From Diorhabda sublineata (Eukaryota > Arthropoda > Insecta > Coleoptera > Chrysomelidae): 64,000 bases of DNA. The translations under genes and the position numbers were made by a program. Position 1 is the first letter of the stretch, and the number at the start of each line of letters is the position of its first letter. The notes beneath the pieces were generated by a model. That model saw only the letters and a program-made list of their open reading frames with translations, searched no databases and was not told the origin of the DNA. The stretch lies in the NCBI RefSeq assembly GCF_026230105.1, contig NW_026614268.1, forward strand, positions 1-64,000. Reading direction: 5' to 3'. This document shows positions 11,237 to 25,200 of the stretch, piece by piece.

Positions 11237-12337
11237 TTAGTGAGTTCGCATCTAACTTTGTCAGATATCGTCGAATTTCATCCATTGAAGCCCATTGAGG
11301 TCAACTGTCACTTTGTGTTAATTGAAAATTTTCTAAGTCTATCTTCCTCATTTGAAGTCGAATTTTAACATTTCTTATATATTTGAGTGAGTTCCCATCT
11401 AACTCTGTCAGATATCGTCGAATAACATCCATTGAAGCCCATTGAAGTCAACTGTCACTTTGTGTTAATTGAAAATTTTCTAAGTTTATCTTCCTCATTT
11501 GAAGTCGAATTTTAACATTTCTTATATATTTGAGTGAGTTCGCATCTAGCTTTGTCAGATATCGTCGAATAGCATCCATTGAAGCCCATTGAGGTCAACT
11601 GTCACTTTGTGTTAATTGAAAATTTTCAAAGTCTATCTTCCTCATTTGAAGTCGAACTTCAACATTTCTTGTATATTTTAGTGAGTTCGTCTAACTGTCA
11701 GATATCATCGAAAAACATCTTTTGAAGCCCATTGAAGCCAACTGTCACTTTGTGTTAATTGAAAATTTTCTAAGTCTATCTTCCTCATTTGAAGTCGAAT
11801 TTCAACATTTCTTATATATTTGAGTGAGTTCGCATCTAACACTGTCAGATATCGTCGAATAACATCCATTGAAGCCCATTGAAGTCAACTGTCACTTTGT
11901 GTTAATTGAAAATTTTCTAAGTCTATCTTCCTCATTTGAAGTCGAATTTCAACATTTCTTATATATTGAGTGAGTTCGTCTAACTGTCAGATATCATCGA
12001 AAAACATCTTTTGAAGCCCATTGAAGCCAACTGTCACTTTGTGTTAATTGAAAATTTTCTAAGTCTATCTTCCTCATTTGAAGTCGAATTTCAACATTTC
12101 TTATATATTTGAGTGAGTTCGCATCTAACACTGTCAGATATCGTCGAATAACATCCATTGAAGCCCATTGAAGTCAACTGTCACTTTGTGTTAATTGAAA
12201 ATTTTCAGTCTATCTTCCTCATTTGAAGTCGAACTTCAACATTTCTTATATATTTGAGTGAGTTCGCATCTAACTCTGTCAGATATCGTCGAATAACATC
12301 CATTGAAGCCCATTGAAGTCAACTGTCACTTTGTGTT
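11237..12337 (+). repeat. Second copy of the 7.0-8.1 kb block, 4237 bp downstream
   Basis: The private changes 'gttcccatct' (11391) and 'aagtttatc' (near 11483) and the series of 143-, 142- and 145-bp units match 7.0-8.1 kb in the same order. Homology stops near 12337, where the right copy has 'gttacttg' and the left copy 'gttaattg'. A third, shorter relative lies at 17.0-17.4 kb. Confidence 0.85.
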
Positions 12338-14337
12338 ACTTGAAAATTTTCAAAGTCTATCTTCCTCATTTGAAGTCGAAGTTCAACATTTCTTGTATAT
12401 TTTAGTGAGTTCGCATCTAACTTTGTCAGATATCGTCGAATAACATCCATTGAAGCCCATTGAAGTCAACTGTCACTTTGTGTTAATTGAAAATTTTCAA
12501 AGTCTATCTTCCTCATTTGAAGTCGAAGTTCAACATTTCTTGTATATTTTAGTGAGTTCGCATCTAACTTTGTCAGATATCGTCGAATTTCATCCATTGA
12601 AGCCCATTGAGGTCAACTGTCACTTTGTGTTAATTGAAAATTTTCTAAGTCTATCTTCCTCATTTGAAGTCGAATTTCAACATTTCTTATATATTTGAGT
12701 GAGTTGGCATCTAACACTGTCAGATATCGTCGAATAACATCCATTGAAGCCCATTGAAGTCAACTGTCACTTTGTGTTAATTGAAAATTTTCTAAGTCTA
12801 TCTTCCTCATTTGAAGTCGAATTTCAACATTTCTTATATATTGAGTGAGTTCGTCTAACTGTCAGATATCATCGAAAAACATCTTTTGAAGCCCATTGAA
12901 GCCAACTGTCACTTTGTGTTAATTGAAAATTTTCTAAGTCTATCTTCCTCATTTGAAGTCGAATTTCAACATTTCTTATATATTTGAGTGAGTTTGCGTC
13001 TAACTTTGTCAGATATCTTCGAAAAACATCCATTGAAGTCCATTGAAGTCAACTGTCACTTTGTGTTAATTGAAAATTTTCAAAGTCTATCTTCCTCATT
13101 TGAAGTCGAATTTCAACATTTCTTATATATTTGAGTGAGTTCGCATCTAACTCTGTCAGATATCGTCGAATAACATCCATTGAAGCCCATTGAAGTCAAC
13201 TGTCACTTTGTGTTAATTGAAAATTTTCTAAGTCTATCTTCCTCATTTGAAGTCGAATTTCAACATTTCTTATATATTTGAGTGAGTTCGCATCTAACAC
13301 TGTCAGATATCGTCGAATAACATCCATTGAAGCCCATTGAAGTCAACTGTCACTTACTGTTAATTGAAAATTTTCAAAGTCTATCTTCCTCATTTGAAGT
13401 CGAACTTCAACATTTCTTATATATTGAGTGAGTTCGTCTAACTGTCAGATATCATCGAAAAACATCTATTGAAGCCCATTGAAGCCAACTGTCACTTTGT
13501 GTTAATTGAAAATTTTCTAAGTCTATCTTCCTCATTTGAAGTCGAATTTCAACATTTCTTATATATTTGAGTGAGTTCGCATCTAACACTGTCAGATATC
13601 GTCGAATAACATCCATTGAAGCCCATTGAAGTCAACTGTCACTTTGTGTTAATTGAAAATTTTCAAAGTCTATCTTCCTCATTTGAAGTCGAACTTCAAC
13701 ATTTCTTGTATATTTTAGTGAGTTCGCATCTAACTTTGTCAGATATCGTCGAATATCATCCATTGAAGCCCATTGAGGTCAACTGTCACTTTGTGTTAAT
13801 TGAAAATTTTCAAAGTCTATCTTCCTCATTTGAAGTCGAACTTCAACATTTCTTATATATTGAGTGAGTTCGTCTAACTGTCAGATATCATCGAAAAACA
13901 TCTATTGAAGCCCATTGAAGCCAACTGTCACTTTGTGTTAATTGAAAATTTTCTAAGTCTATCTTCCTCATTTGAAGTCGAATTTCATCATTTCTCATAT
14001 ATTTGAGTGAGTTTGCGTCTAACTTTGTCAGATATCTTCGAAAAACATCCATTGAAGCCCATTGAAGTCAACTGTCACTTTGTGTTAATTGAAAATTTTC
14101 AAAGTCTATCTTCCTCATTTGAAGTCGAATTTCAACATTTCTTATATATTGAGTGAGTTCGTCTAACTGTCAGATATCATCGAAAAACATCTTTTGAAGC
14201 CCATTGAAGCCAACTGTCACTTTGTGTTAATTGAAAATTTTCTAAGTCTATCTTCCTCATTTGAAGTCGAATTTCAACATTTCTTATATATTTGAGTGAG
14301 TTCGCATCTAACACTGTCAGATATCGTCGAATAACAT
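12338..14337 (+). repeat. Mixed satellite units; 'gaacttcaac' subtype becomes common
   Basis: This is a patchwork of 147-bp and 142-bp monomers without a clear long period. Two 'gaacttcaac' units with 'gaatatcatcc' or 142-bp ends start near 13.6 kb. Isolated substitutions include 'cacttactg' near 13352 and 'tcatcatttc' near 13986. No gene or unique sequence is seen. Confidence 0.8.
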
Positions 14338-17300
14338 CCATTGAAGCCCATTGAAGTCAACTGTCACTTTGTGTTAATTGAAAATTTTCAGTCTATCTTC
14401 CTCATTTGAAGTCGAACTTCAACATTTCTTGTATATTTTAGTGAGTTCGCATCTAACTTTGTCAGATATCGTCGAATATCATCCATTGAAGCCCATTGAG
14501 GTCAACTGTCACTTTGTGTTAATTGAAAATTTTCAAAATCTATCTTCCTCATTTGAAGTCGAATTTTAACATTTCTTATATATTTGAGTGAGTTCGCATC
14601 TAGCTCTGTCAGATATCGTCGAATAGCATCCATTGAAGCCCATTGAGGTCAACTGTCACTTTGTGTTAATTGAAAATTTTCAAAGTCTATCTTCCTCATT
14701 TGAAGTCGAAGTTCAACATTTCTTGTATATTTTAGTGAGTTCGCATCTAACTTTGTCAGATATCGTCGAATTTCATCCATTGAAGCCCATTGAGGTCAAC
14801 TGTCACTTTGTGTTAATTGAAAATTTTCTAAGTCTATCTTCCTCATTTGAAGTCGAATTTCAACATTTCTTATATATTTGAGTGAGTTGGCATCTAACAC
14901 TGTCAGATATCGTCGAATAACATCCATTGAAGCCCATTGAAGTCAACTGTCACTTTGTGTTAATTGAAAATTTTCTAAGTCTATCTTCCTCATTTGAAGT
15001 CGAACTTCAACATTTCTTGTATATTTTAGTGAGTTCGCATCTAACTTTGTCAGATATCGTCGAATATCATCCATTGAAGCCCATTGAGGTCAACTGTCAC
15101 TTTGTGTTAATTGAAAATTTTCAAAATCTATCTTCCTCATTTGAAGTCGAATTTTAACATTTCTTATATATTTGAGTGAGTTCGCATCTAGCTTTGTCAG
15201 ATATCGTCGAATAGCATCCATTGAAGCCCATTGAGGTCAACTGTCACTTTGTGTTAATTGAAAATTTTCAAAGTCTATCTTCCTCATTTGAAGTCGAATT
15301 TCAACATTTCTTATATATTGAGTGAGTTCGTCTAACTGTCAGATATCATCGAAAAACATCTTTTGAAGCCCATTGAAGCCAACTGTCACTTTGTGTTAAT
15401 TGAAAATTTTCTAAGTCTATCTTCCTCATTTGAAGTCGAATTTCAACATTTCTTATATATTTGAGTGAGTTCGCATCTAACTCTGTCAGATATCGTCGAA
15501 TAACATCCATTCAAGCCCATTGAAGTCAACTGTCACTTTGTGTTACTTGAAAATTTTCAAAGTCTATCTTCCTCATTTGAAGTCGAAGTTCAACATTTCT
15601 TGTATATTTTAGTGAGTTCGCATCTAACTTTGTCAGATATCGTCGAATTTCATCCATTGAAGCCCATTGAGGTCAACTGTCACTTTGTGTTAATTGAAAA
15701 TTTTCTAAGTCTATCTTCCTCATTTGAAGTCGAATTTCAACATTTCTTATATATTTGAGTGAGTTCGCATCTAACACTGTCAGATATCGTCGAATAACAT
15801 CCATTGAAGCCCATTGAAGTCAACTGTCACTTTGTGTTAATTGAAAATTTTCTAAGTCTATCTTCCTCATTTGAAGTCGAATTTCAACATTTCTTATATA
15901 TTGAGTGAGTTCGTCTAACTGTCAGATATCATCGAAAAACATCTTTTGAAGCCCATTGAAGCCAACTGTCACTTTGTGTTAATTGAAAATTTTCTAAGTC
16001 TATCTTCCTCATTTGAAGTCGAATTTCAACATTTCTTATATATTTGAGTGAGTTCGCATCTAACACTGTCAGATATCGTCGAATAACATCCATTGAAGCC
16101 CATTGAAGTCAACTGTCACTTTGTGTTAATTGAAAATTTTCAGTCTATCTTCCTCATTTGAAGTCGAACTTCAACATTTCTTGTATATTTTAGTGAGTTC
16201 GCATCTAACTTTGTCAGATATCGTCGAATATCATCCATTGAAGCCCATTGAGGTCAACTGTCACTTTGTGTTAATTGAAAATTTTCAAAATCTATCTTCC
16301 TCATTTGAAGTCGAATTTTAACATTTCTTATATATTTGAGTGAGTTCGCATCTAGCTTTGTCAGATATCGTCGAATAGCATCCATTGAAGCCCATTGAGG
16401 TCAACTGTCACTTTGTGTTAATTGAAAATTTTCAAAGTCTATCTTCCTCATTTGAAGTCGAACTTCAACATTTCTTGTATATTTTAGTGAGTTCGCATCT
16501 AACTTTGTCAGATATCGTCGAATATCATCCATTGAAGCCCATTGAGGTCAACTGTCACTTTGTGTTAATTGAAAATTTTCAAAGTCTATCTTCCTCATTT
16601 GAAGTCGAATTTCAACATTTCTTATATATTTGAGTGAGTTCGCATCTAACACTGTCAGATATCGTCGAATAACATCCATTGAAGCCCATTGAAGTCAACT
16701 GTCACTTTGTGTTAATTGAAAATTTTCAAAGTCTATCTTCCTCATTTGAAGTCGAACTTCAACATTTCTTATATATTGAGTGAGTTCGTCTAACTGTCAG
16801 ATATCATCGAAAAACATCTATTGAAGCCCATTGAAGCCAACTGTCACTTTGTGTTAATTGAAAATTTTCTAAGTCTATCTTCCTCATTTGAAGTCGAAGT
16901 TCAACATTTCTTGTATATTTTAGTGAGTTCGCATCTAATTTTGTCAGATATCGTAGAATTTCATCCATTGAAGCCCATTGAGGTCAACTGTCACTTTGTG
17001 TTAATTGAAAATTTTCTAAGTCTATCTTCCTCATTTGAAGTCGAATTTTAACATTTCTTATATATTTGAGTGAGTTCGCATCTAACTCTGTCAGATATCG
17101 TCGAATAAGATCCATTGAAGCCCATTGAAGTCAACTGTCACTTTGTGTTAATTGAAAATTTTCTAAGTTTATCTTCCTCATTTGAAGTCGAATTTTAACA
17201 TTTCTTATATATTTGAGTGAGTTCGCATCTAGCTTTGTCAGATATCGTCGAATAGCATCCATTGAAGCCCATTGAGGTCAACTGTCACTTTGTGTTAATT

Positions 17301-18140
17301 GAAAATTTTCAAAGTCTATCTTCCTCATTTGAAGTCGAACTTCAACATTTCTTGTATATTTTAGTGAGTTCGTCTAACTGTCAGATATCATCGAAAAACA
17401 TCTTTTGAAGCCCATTGAAGCCAACTGTCACTTTGTGTTACTTGAAAATTTTCAAAGTCTATCTTCCTCATTTGAAGTCGAATTTCAACATTTCTTATAT
17501 ATTTGAGTGAGTTCGCATCTAACACTGTCAGATATCGTCGAATAACATCCATTGAAGCCCATTGAAGTCAACTGTCACTTTGTGTTAATTGAAAATTTTC
17601 TAAGTCTATCTTCCTCATTTGAAGTCGAATTTCAACATTTCTTATATATTGAGTGAGTTCGTCTAACTGTCAGATATCATCGAAAAACATCTTTTGAAGC
17701 CCATTGAAGCCAACTGTCACTTTGTGTTAATTGAAAATTTTCTAAGTCTATCTTCCTCATTTGAAGTCGAATTTCAACATTTCTTATATATTTGAGTGAG
17801 TTCGCATCTAACACTGTCAGATATCGTCGAATAACATCCATTGAAGCCCATTGAAGTCAACTGTCACTTTGTGTTAATTGAAAATTTTCAGTCTATCTTC
17901 CTCATTTGAAGTCGAACTTCAACATTTCTTGTATATTTTAGTGAGTTCGCATCTAACTTTGTCAGATATCGTCGAATATCATCCATTGAAGCCCATTGAG
18001 GTCAACTGTCACTTTGTGTTAATTGAAAATTTTCAAAATCTATCTTCCTCATTTGAAGTCGAATTTTAACATTTCTTATATATTTGAGTGAGTTCGCATC
18101 TAGCTTTGTCAGATATCGTCGAATAGCATCCATTGAAGCC
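14338..18140 (+). repeat. Higher-order repeat, 12-mer (1752 and 1748 bp) carrying a 142/145-bp cassette
   Basis: The 145-bp unit begins at 14338, 16090 and 17838, spacings of 1752 and 1748 bp. These fit twelve monomers with two 142-bp and one 145-bp unit, plus one 143-bp unit in the second interval. The cassette of 142-bp unit, 147-bp unit, 145-bp unit, then a unit with 'caaaatc' and a unit with 'catctagc' is nearly identical in all three. Units between cassettes match less well, so this is a mosaic rather than a clean HOR. Confidence 0.78.
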
Positions 18141-19560
18141 CATTGAGGTCAACTGTCACTTTGTGTTAATTGAAAATTTTCAAAGTCTATCTTCCTCATT
18201 TGAAGTCGAACTTCAACATTACTTGTATATTTTAGTGAGTTCGCATCTAACTTTGTCAGATATCGTCGAATATCATCCATTGGAGCCCATTGAGGTCAAC
18301 TGTCACTTTGTGTTAATTGAAAATTTTCAAAGTCTATCTTCATCATTTGAGGTCGAATTTCAACATTTCTCATATATTTGAGTGAGTTTGCGTCTTACTT
18401 TGTCAGATATCTTCGAAAAACATCCATTGAAGCCCATTGAAGTCAACTGTCACTTTGTGTTAATTGAAAATTTTCAAAGTCTATCTTCCTCATTTGAAGT
18501 CGAATTTCAACATTTCTTATATATTTGAGTGAGTTCGCATCTAACTCTGTCAGATATCGTCGAATAACATCCATTCAAGCCCATTGAAGTCAACTGTCAC
18601 TTTGTGTTACTTGAAAATTTTCAAAGTCTATCTTCCTCATTTGAAGTCGAAGTTCAACATTTCTTGTATATTTTAGTGAGTTCGCATCTAACTTTGTCAG
18701 ATATCGTCGAATTTCATCCATTGAAGCCCATTAAGGTCAACTGTCACTTTGTGTTAATTGAAAATTTTCTAAGTATATCTTCCTCATTTGAAGTCGAATT
18801 TTAACATTTCTTATATATTTGAGTGAGTTCGCATCTAACTCTGTCAGATATCGTCGAATAACATCCATTGAAGCCCATTGAAGTCAACTGTCACTTTGTG
18901 TTAATTGAAAATTTTCTAAGTCTATCTTCCTCATTTGAAGTCGAATTTCAACATTTCTTATATATTTGAGTGAGTTCGCATCTAACACTGTCAGATATCG
19001 TCGAATAACATCCATTGAAGCCCATTGAAGTCAACTGTCACTTTGTGTTAATTGAAAATTTTCAAAGTCTATCTTCCTCATTTGAAGTCGAATTTCAACA
19101 TTTCTTATATATTGAGTGAGTTCGTCTAACTGTCAGATATCATCGAAAAACATCTATTGAAGCCCATTGAAGCCAACTGTCACTTTGTGTTAATTGAAAA
19201 TTTTCTGAGTCTATCTTCCTCATTTGAAGTCGAATTTCAACATTTCTTATATATTTGAGTGAGTTCGCATCTAACACTGTCAGATATCGTCGAATAACAT
19301 CCATTGAAGCCCATTGAAGTCAACTGTCACTTTGTGTTAATTGAAAATTTTCAAAGTCTATCTTCCTCATTTGAAGTCGAACTTCAACATTTCTTGTATA
19401 TTTTAGTGAGTTCGCATCTAACTTTGTCAGATATCGTCGAATATCATCCATTGAAGCCCATTGAGGTCAACTGTCACTTTGTGTTAATTGAAAATTTTCA
19501 AAGTCTATCTTCCTCATTTGAAGTCGAATTTCAACATTTCTTATATATTGAGTGAGTTCG
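18130..19560 (+). repeat. Block duplicated 28.8 kb away at 46969-48399
   Basis: Monomer order and landmarks match at a constant offset of 28839: the 'attacttg' unit, the 'tcttcatcatttg' change, the 'ccattcaag' unit with 'gttacttg', the 142-bp unit and the next 'gaacttcaac' pair. Copies differ by scattered substitutions, such as 'ttctgagtc' near 19204 and 'attgtaaat' near 48032. The constant offset over 1.4 kb indicates block duplication rather than chance similarity of monomers. Confidence 0.75.
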
Positions 19561-20725
19561 CATCTAGCTTTGTCAGATATCTTCGAAAAACATCCATTGA
19601 AGCCCATTGAAGTCAACTGTCACTTTGTGTTAATTGAAAATTTTCAAAGTCTATCTTCCTCATTTGAAGTCGAAGTTCAACATTTCTTGTATATTTTAGT
19701 GAGTTCGCATCTAACTTTGTAAGATATCGTCGAATTTCATCCATTGAAGCCCATTAAGGTCAACTGTCACTTTGTGTTAATTGAAAATTTTCTAAGTATA
19801 TCTTCCTCATTTGAAGTCGAATTTTAACATTTCTTATATATTTGAGTGAGTTCGCATCTAAATCTGTCAGATATCGTCGAATAACATCCATTGAAGCCCA
19901 TTGAAGTCAACTGTCACTTTGTGTTAATTGAAAATTTTCAAAGTCTATCTTCCTCATTTGAAGTCGAACTTCAACATTACTTGTATATTTTAGTGAGTTC
20001 GCATCTAACTTTGTCAGATATCGTCGAATATCATCCATTGAAGCCCATTGAGGTCAACTGTCACTTTGTGTTAATTGAAAATTTTCAAAGTCTATCTTCC
20101 TCATTTGAAGTCGAATTTCAACATTTCTTATATATTGAGTGAGTTCGCATCTAGCTTTGTCAGATATCTTCGAAAAACATCCATTGAAGCCCATTGAAGT
20201 CAACTGTCACTTTGTGTTAATTGAAAATTTTCAAAGTCTATCTTCCTCATTTGAAGTCGAAGTTCAACATTTCTTGTATATTTTAGTGAGTTCGCATCTA
20301 ACTTTGTAAGATATCGTCGAATTTCATCCATTGAAGCCCATTAAGGTCAACTGTCACTTTGTGTTAATTGAAAATTTTCTAAGTCTATCTTCCTCATTTG
20401 AAGTCGAATTTCAACATTTCTTATATATTTGAGTGAGTTCGCATCTAACACTGTCAGATATCGTCGAATAACATCCATTGAAGCCCATTGAAGTCAACTG
20501 TCACTTTGTGTTAATTGAAAATTTTCAAAGTCTATCTTCCTCATTTGAAGTCGAACTTCAACATTACTTGTATATTTTAGTGAGTTCGCATCTAACTTTG
20601 TCAGATATCGTCGAATATCATCCATTGAAGCCCATTGAGGTCAACTGTCACTTTGTGTTAATTGAAAATTTTCAAAGTCTATCTTCATCATTTGAAGTCG
20701 AATTTCAACATTTCTCATATATTTG
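19301..20725 (+). repeat. Higher-order repeat, 4-mer of 587 bp, about 2.4 copies
   Basis: Copies start at 19301, 19888 and 20475. Units are 147, 146, 147 and 147 bp. The 146-bp unit (19448-19593 in the first copy) has only the single-base loss giving 'tattgag'. 'ttgtaagatatc', a c-to-a change, is shared by the first two copies near 19719 and 20306. The third copy leaves the pattern in its second unit, which ends in 'tctcatatatttgag'. Confidence 0.87.
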
Positions 20726-21944
20726 AGTGAGTTCGCATCTAACTTTGTCAGATATCTTCGAAAAACATCCATTGAAGCCCATTGAAGTCAACTGTCACTT
20801 TGTGTTAATTGAAAATTTTCAAAGTCTATCTTCCTCATTTGAAGTCGAATTTCAACATTTCTTATATATTTGAGTGAGTTCGCATCTAACTCTGTCAGAT
20901 ATCGTCGATTAACATCCATTCAAGCCCATTGAAGTCAACTGTCACTTTGTGTTACTTGAAAATTTTCATAGTCTATCTTCCTCATTTGAAGTCGAAGTTC
21001 AACATTTCTTGTATATTTTAGTGAGTTCGCATCTAACTTTGTCAGATATCGTCGAATTTCATCCATTGAAGCCCATTAAGGTCAACTGTCACTTTGTGTT
21101 AATTGAAAATTTTCTAAGTATATCTTCCTCATTTGAAGTCGAATTTTAACATTTCTTATATATTTGAGTGAGTTCGCATCTAACTTTGTCAGATATCGTC
21201 GAATAGCATCCATTGAAGCCCATTGAGGTCAACTGTCACTTTGTGTTAATTGAAAATTTTCAAAGTCTATCTTCCTCATTTGAAGTTGAATTTCAACATT
21301 TCTCATATGTTTGAGTGAGTTTGCGTCTAACTTTGTCAGATATCTTCGAAAAACATCCATTGAAGCCCATTGAAGTCAACTGTCACTTTGTGTTAATTGA
21401 AAATTTTCAAAGTCTATCTTCCTCATTTGAAGTCGAATTTCAACATTTCTTATATATTTGAGTGAGTTCGCATCTAACACTGTCAGATATCGTCGAATAA
21501 CATCCATTGAAGCCCATTGAAGTCAACTGTCACTTTGTGTTACTTGAAAATTTTCAAAGTCTATCTTCCTCATTTGAAGTCGAAGTTCAACATTTCTTGT
21601 ATATTTTAGTGAGTTCGCATCTAACTTTGTCAGATATCGTCGAATTTCATCCATTGAAGCCCATTAAGGTCAACTGTCACTTTGTGTTAATTGAAAATTT
21701 TCTAAGTATATCTTCCTCATTTGAAGTCGAATTTTAACATTTCTTATATATTTGAGTGAGTTCGCATCTAACTTTGTCAGATATCGTCGAATTTCATCCA
21801 TTGAAGCCCATTAAGGTCAACTGTCACTTTGTGTTAATTGAAAATTTTCTAAGTATATCTTCCTCATTTGAAGTCGAATTTTAACATTTCTTATATATTT
21901 GAGTGAGTTCGCATCTAACTTTGTCAGATATCGTCGAATAACAT
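20726..21944 (+). repeat. Satellite units with repeated 'cattaagg' subtype
   Basis: Two consecutive-type units carry 'cccattaaggtc' and 'aagtatatc' with 'gaattttaac', at about 21.07 and 21.67 kb, and the latter is immediately repeated at about 21.8 kb (one-monomer tandem duplication). No gene or unique sequence is present. Confidence 0.78.
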
Positions 21945-24900
21945 CCATTGAAGCCCATTGAAGTCAACTGTCACTTTGTGTTAATTGAAAATTTTCAAAG
22001 TCTATCTTCCTCATTTGAAGTCGAACTTCAACATTTCTTGTATATTTTAGTGAGTTCGCATCTAGCTTTGTCAGATATCGTCGAATATCATCCATTGAAG
22101 CCCATTGAGGTCAACTGTCACTTTGTGTTAATTGAAAATTTTCAAAGTCTATCTTCCTCATTTGAAGTCGAATTTTAACATTTCTTATATATTTGAGTGA
22201 GTTCGCATCTAACTTTGTCAGATATCGTCGATTAACATCCATTGAAGCCCATTGAAGTCAACTGTCACTTTGTGTTAATTGAAAATTTTCAAGGTCTATC
22301 TTCCTCATTTGAAGTCGAATTTCAACATTTCTTATATATTGAGTGAGTTCGTCTAACTGTCAGATATCATCGAAAAACATCTTTTGAAGCCCATTGAAGC
22401 CAACTGTCACTTTGTGTTAATTGAAAATTTTCTAAGTCTATCTTCCTCATTTGAAGTCGAACTTCAACATTTCTTGTATATTTTAGTGAGTTCGCATCTA
22501 GCTTTGTCAGATATCGTCGAATATCATCCATTGAAGCCCATTGAGGTCAACGTCACTTTGTGTTAATTGAAAATTTTCAAAGTCTATCTTCCTCATTTGA
22601 AGTCGAATTTTAACATTTCTTATATATTTGAGTGAGTTCGCATATAACTTTGTCAGATATCGTCGATTAACATCCATTGAAGCCCATTGAAGTCAACTGT
22701 CACTTTGTGTTAATTGAAAATTTTCTAAGTCTATCTTCCTCATTTGAAGTCGAATTTCAACATTTCTTATATATTGAGTGAGTTCGTCTAACTGTCAGAT
22801 ATCATCGAAAAACATCTTTTGAAGCCCATTGAAGCCAACTGTCACTTTGTGTTAATTGAAAATTTTCTAAGTCTATCTTCCTCATTTGAAGTCGAATTTC
22901 AACATTTCTTATATATTTGAGTGAGTTCGCATCTAACACTGTCAGATATCGTCGAATAACATCCATTGAAGCCCATTGAAGTCAACTGTCACTTTGTGTT
23001 AATTGAAAATTTTCAAAGTCTATCTTCCTCATTTGAAGTCGAACTTCAACATTTCTTGTATATTTTAGTGAGTTCGCATCTAGCTTTGTCAGATATCGTC
23101 GAATATCATCCATTGAAGCCCATTGAGGTCAACTGTCACTTTGTGTTAATTGAAAATTTTCAAAGTCTATCTTCCTCATTTGAAGTTGAATTTCAACATT
23201 TCTCATATGTTTGAGTGAGTTTGCGTCTAACTTTGTCAGATATCTTCGAAAAACATCCATTGAAGCCCATTGAAGTCAACTGTCACTTTGTGTTAATTGA
23301 AAATTTTCAAAGTCTATCTTCCTCATTTGAAGTCGAATTTCAACATTTCTTATATATTTGAGTGAGTTCGCATCTAACACTGTCAGATATCGTCGAATAA
23401 CATCCATTGAAGCCCATTGAAGTCAACTGTCACTTTGTGTTACTTGAAAATTTTCAAAGTCTATCTTCCTCATTTGAAGTCGAAGTTCAACATTTCTTGT
23501 ATATTTTAGTGAGTTCGCATCTAACTTTGTCAGATATCGTCGAATTTCATCCATTGAAGCCCATTAAGGTCAACTGTCACTTTGTGTTAATTGAAAATTT
23601 TCTAAGTATATCTTCCTCATTTGAAGTCGAATTTTAACATTTCTTATATATTTGAGTGAGTTCGCATCTAACTTTGTCAGATATCGTCGAATAGCATCCA
23701 TTGAAGCCCATTGAGGTCAACTGTCACTTTGTGTTAATTGAAAATTTTCAAAGTCTATCTTCCTCATTTGAAGTCGAATTTCAACATTTCTCATATGTTT
23801 GAGTGAGTTTGCGTCTAACTTTGTCAGATATCTTCGAAAAACATCCATTGAAGCCCATTGAAGTCAACTGTCACTTTGTGTTAATTGAAAATTTTCAAAG
23901 TCTATCTTCCTCATTTGAAGTCGAATTTCAACATTTCTTATATATTCGAGTGAGTTCGCATCTAACACTGTCAGATATCGTCGAATAACATCCATTGAAG
24001 CCCATTGAAGTCAACTGTCACTTTGTGTTAATTGAAAATTTTCAAAGTCTATCTTCCTCATTTGAAGTCGAACTTCAACATTTCTTGTATATTTTAGTGA
24101 GTTCGCATCTAGCTTTGTCAGATATCGTCGAATATCATCCATTGAAGCCCATTGAGGTCAACTGTCACTTTGTGTTAATTGAAAATTTTCAAAGTCTATC
24201 TTCCTCATTTGAAGTCGAATTTTAACATTTCTTATATATTTGAGTGAGTTCGCATCTAACTTTGTCAGATATCGTCGATTAACATCCATTGAAGCCCATT
24301 GAAGTCAACTGTCACTTTGTGTTAATTGAAAATTTTCAAGGTCTATCTTCCTCATTTGAAGTCGAATTTCAACATTTCTTATATATTGAGTGAGTTCGTC
24401 TAACTGTCAGATATCATCGAAAAACATCTTTTGAAGCCCATTGAAGCCAACTGTCACTTTGTGTTAATTGAAAATTTTCTAAGTCTATCTTCCTCATTTG
24501 AAGTCGAACTTCAACATTTCTTGTATATTTTAGTGAGTTCGCATCTAGCTTTGTCAGATATCGTCGAATATCATCCATTGAAGCCCATTGAGGTCAACGT
24601 CACTTTGTGTTAATTGAAAATTTTCAAAGTCTATCTTCCTCATTTGAAGTCGAATTTTAACATTTCTTATATATTTGAGTGAGTTCGCATATAACTTTGT
24701 CAGATATCGTCGATTAACATCCATTGAAGCCCATTGAAGTCAACTGTCACTTTGTGTTAATTGAAAATTTTCTAAGTCTATCTTCCTCATTTGAAGTCGA
24801 ATTTCAACATTTCTTATATATTGAGTGAGTTCGTCTAACTGTCAGATATCATCGAAAAACATCTTTTGAAGCCCATTGAAGCCAACTGTCACTTTGTGTT

Positions 24901-25200
24901 AATTGAAAATTTTCTAAGTCTATCTTCCTCATTTGAAGTCGAATTTCAACATTTCTTATATATTTGAGTGAGTTCGCATCTAACACTGTCAGATATCGTC
25001 GAATAACATCCATTGAAGCCCATTGAAGTCAACTGTCACTTTGTGTTAATTGAAAATTTTCAAAGTCTATCTTCCTCATTTGAAGTCGAACTTCAACATT
25101 TCTTGTATATTTTAGTGAGTTCGCATCTAGCTTTGTCAGATATCGTCGAATATCATCCATTGAAGCCCATTGAGGTCAACTGTCACTTTGTGTTAATTGA
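21945..25200 (+). repeat. Spaced duplication, 14-monomer period of 2047 bp
   Basis: About 1.2 kb from 21945 recurs from 23992 at an offset of 2047. Shared markers are 'caaggtctatc', a 142-bp unit, a 146-bp unit with 'caacgtcac' (22528-22673) and 'gcatataac'. The period equals fourteen monomers with two 142-bp units and one 146-bp unit. The intervening 0.8 kb is of other subtypes, including the 'gttacttg' and 'cattaagg' units. Confidence 0.83.
22528..22673 (+). repeat. 146-bp monomer variant ('caacgtcac')
   Basis: One t is missing from the otherwise almost invariant 'caactgtcac'. The same lesion is seen near 24.59, 29.72, 33.38, 36.89 and 39.24 kb, each followed by the 'gcatataac' change. The pair of private changes makes this a good tracer of a duplicated segment. 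Confidence 0.88.
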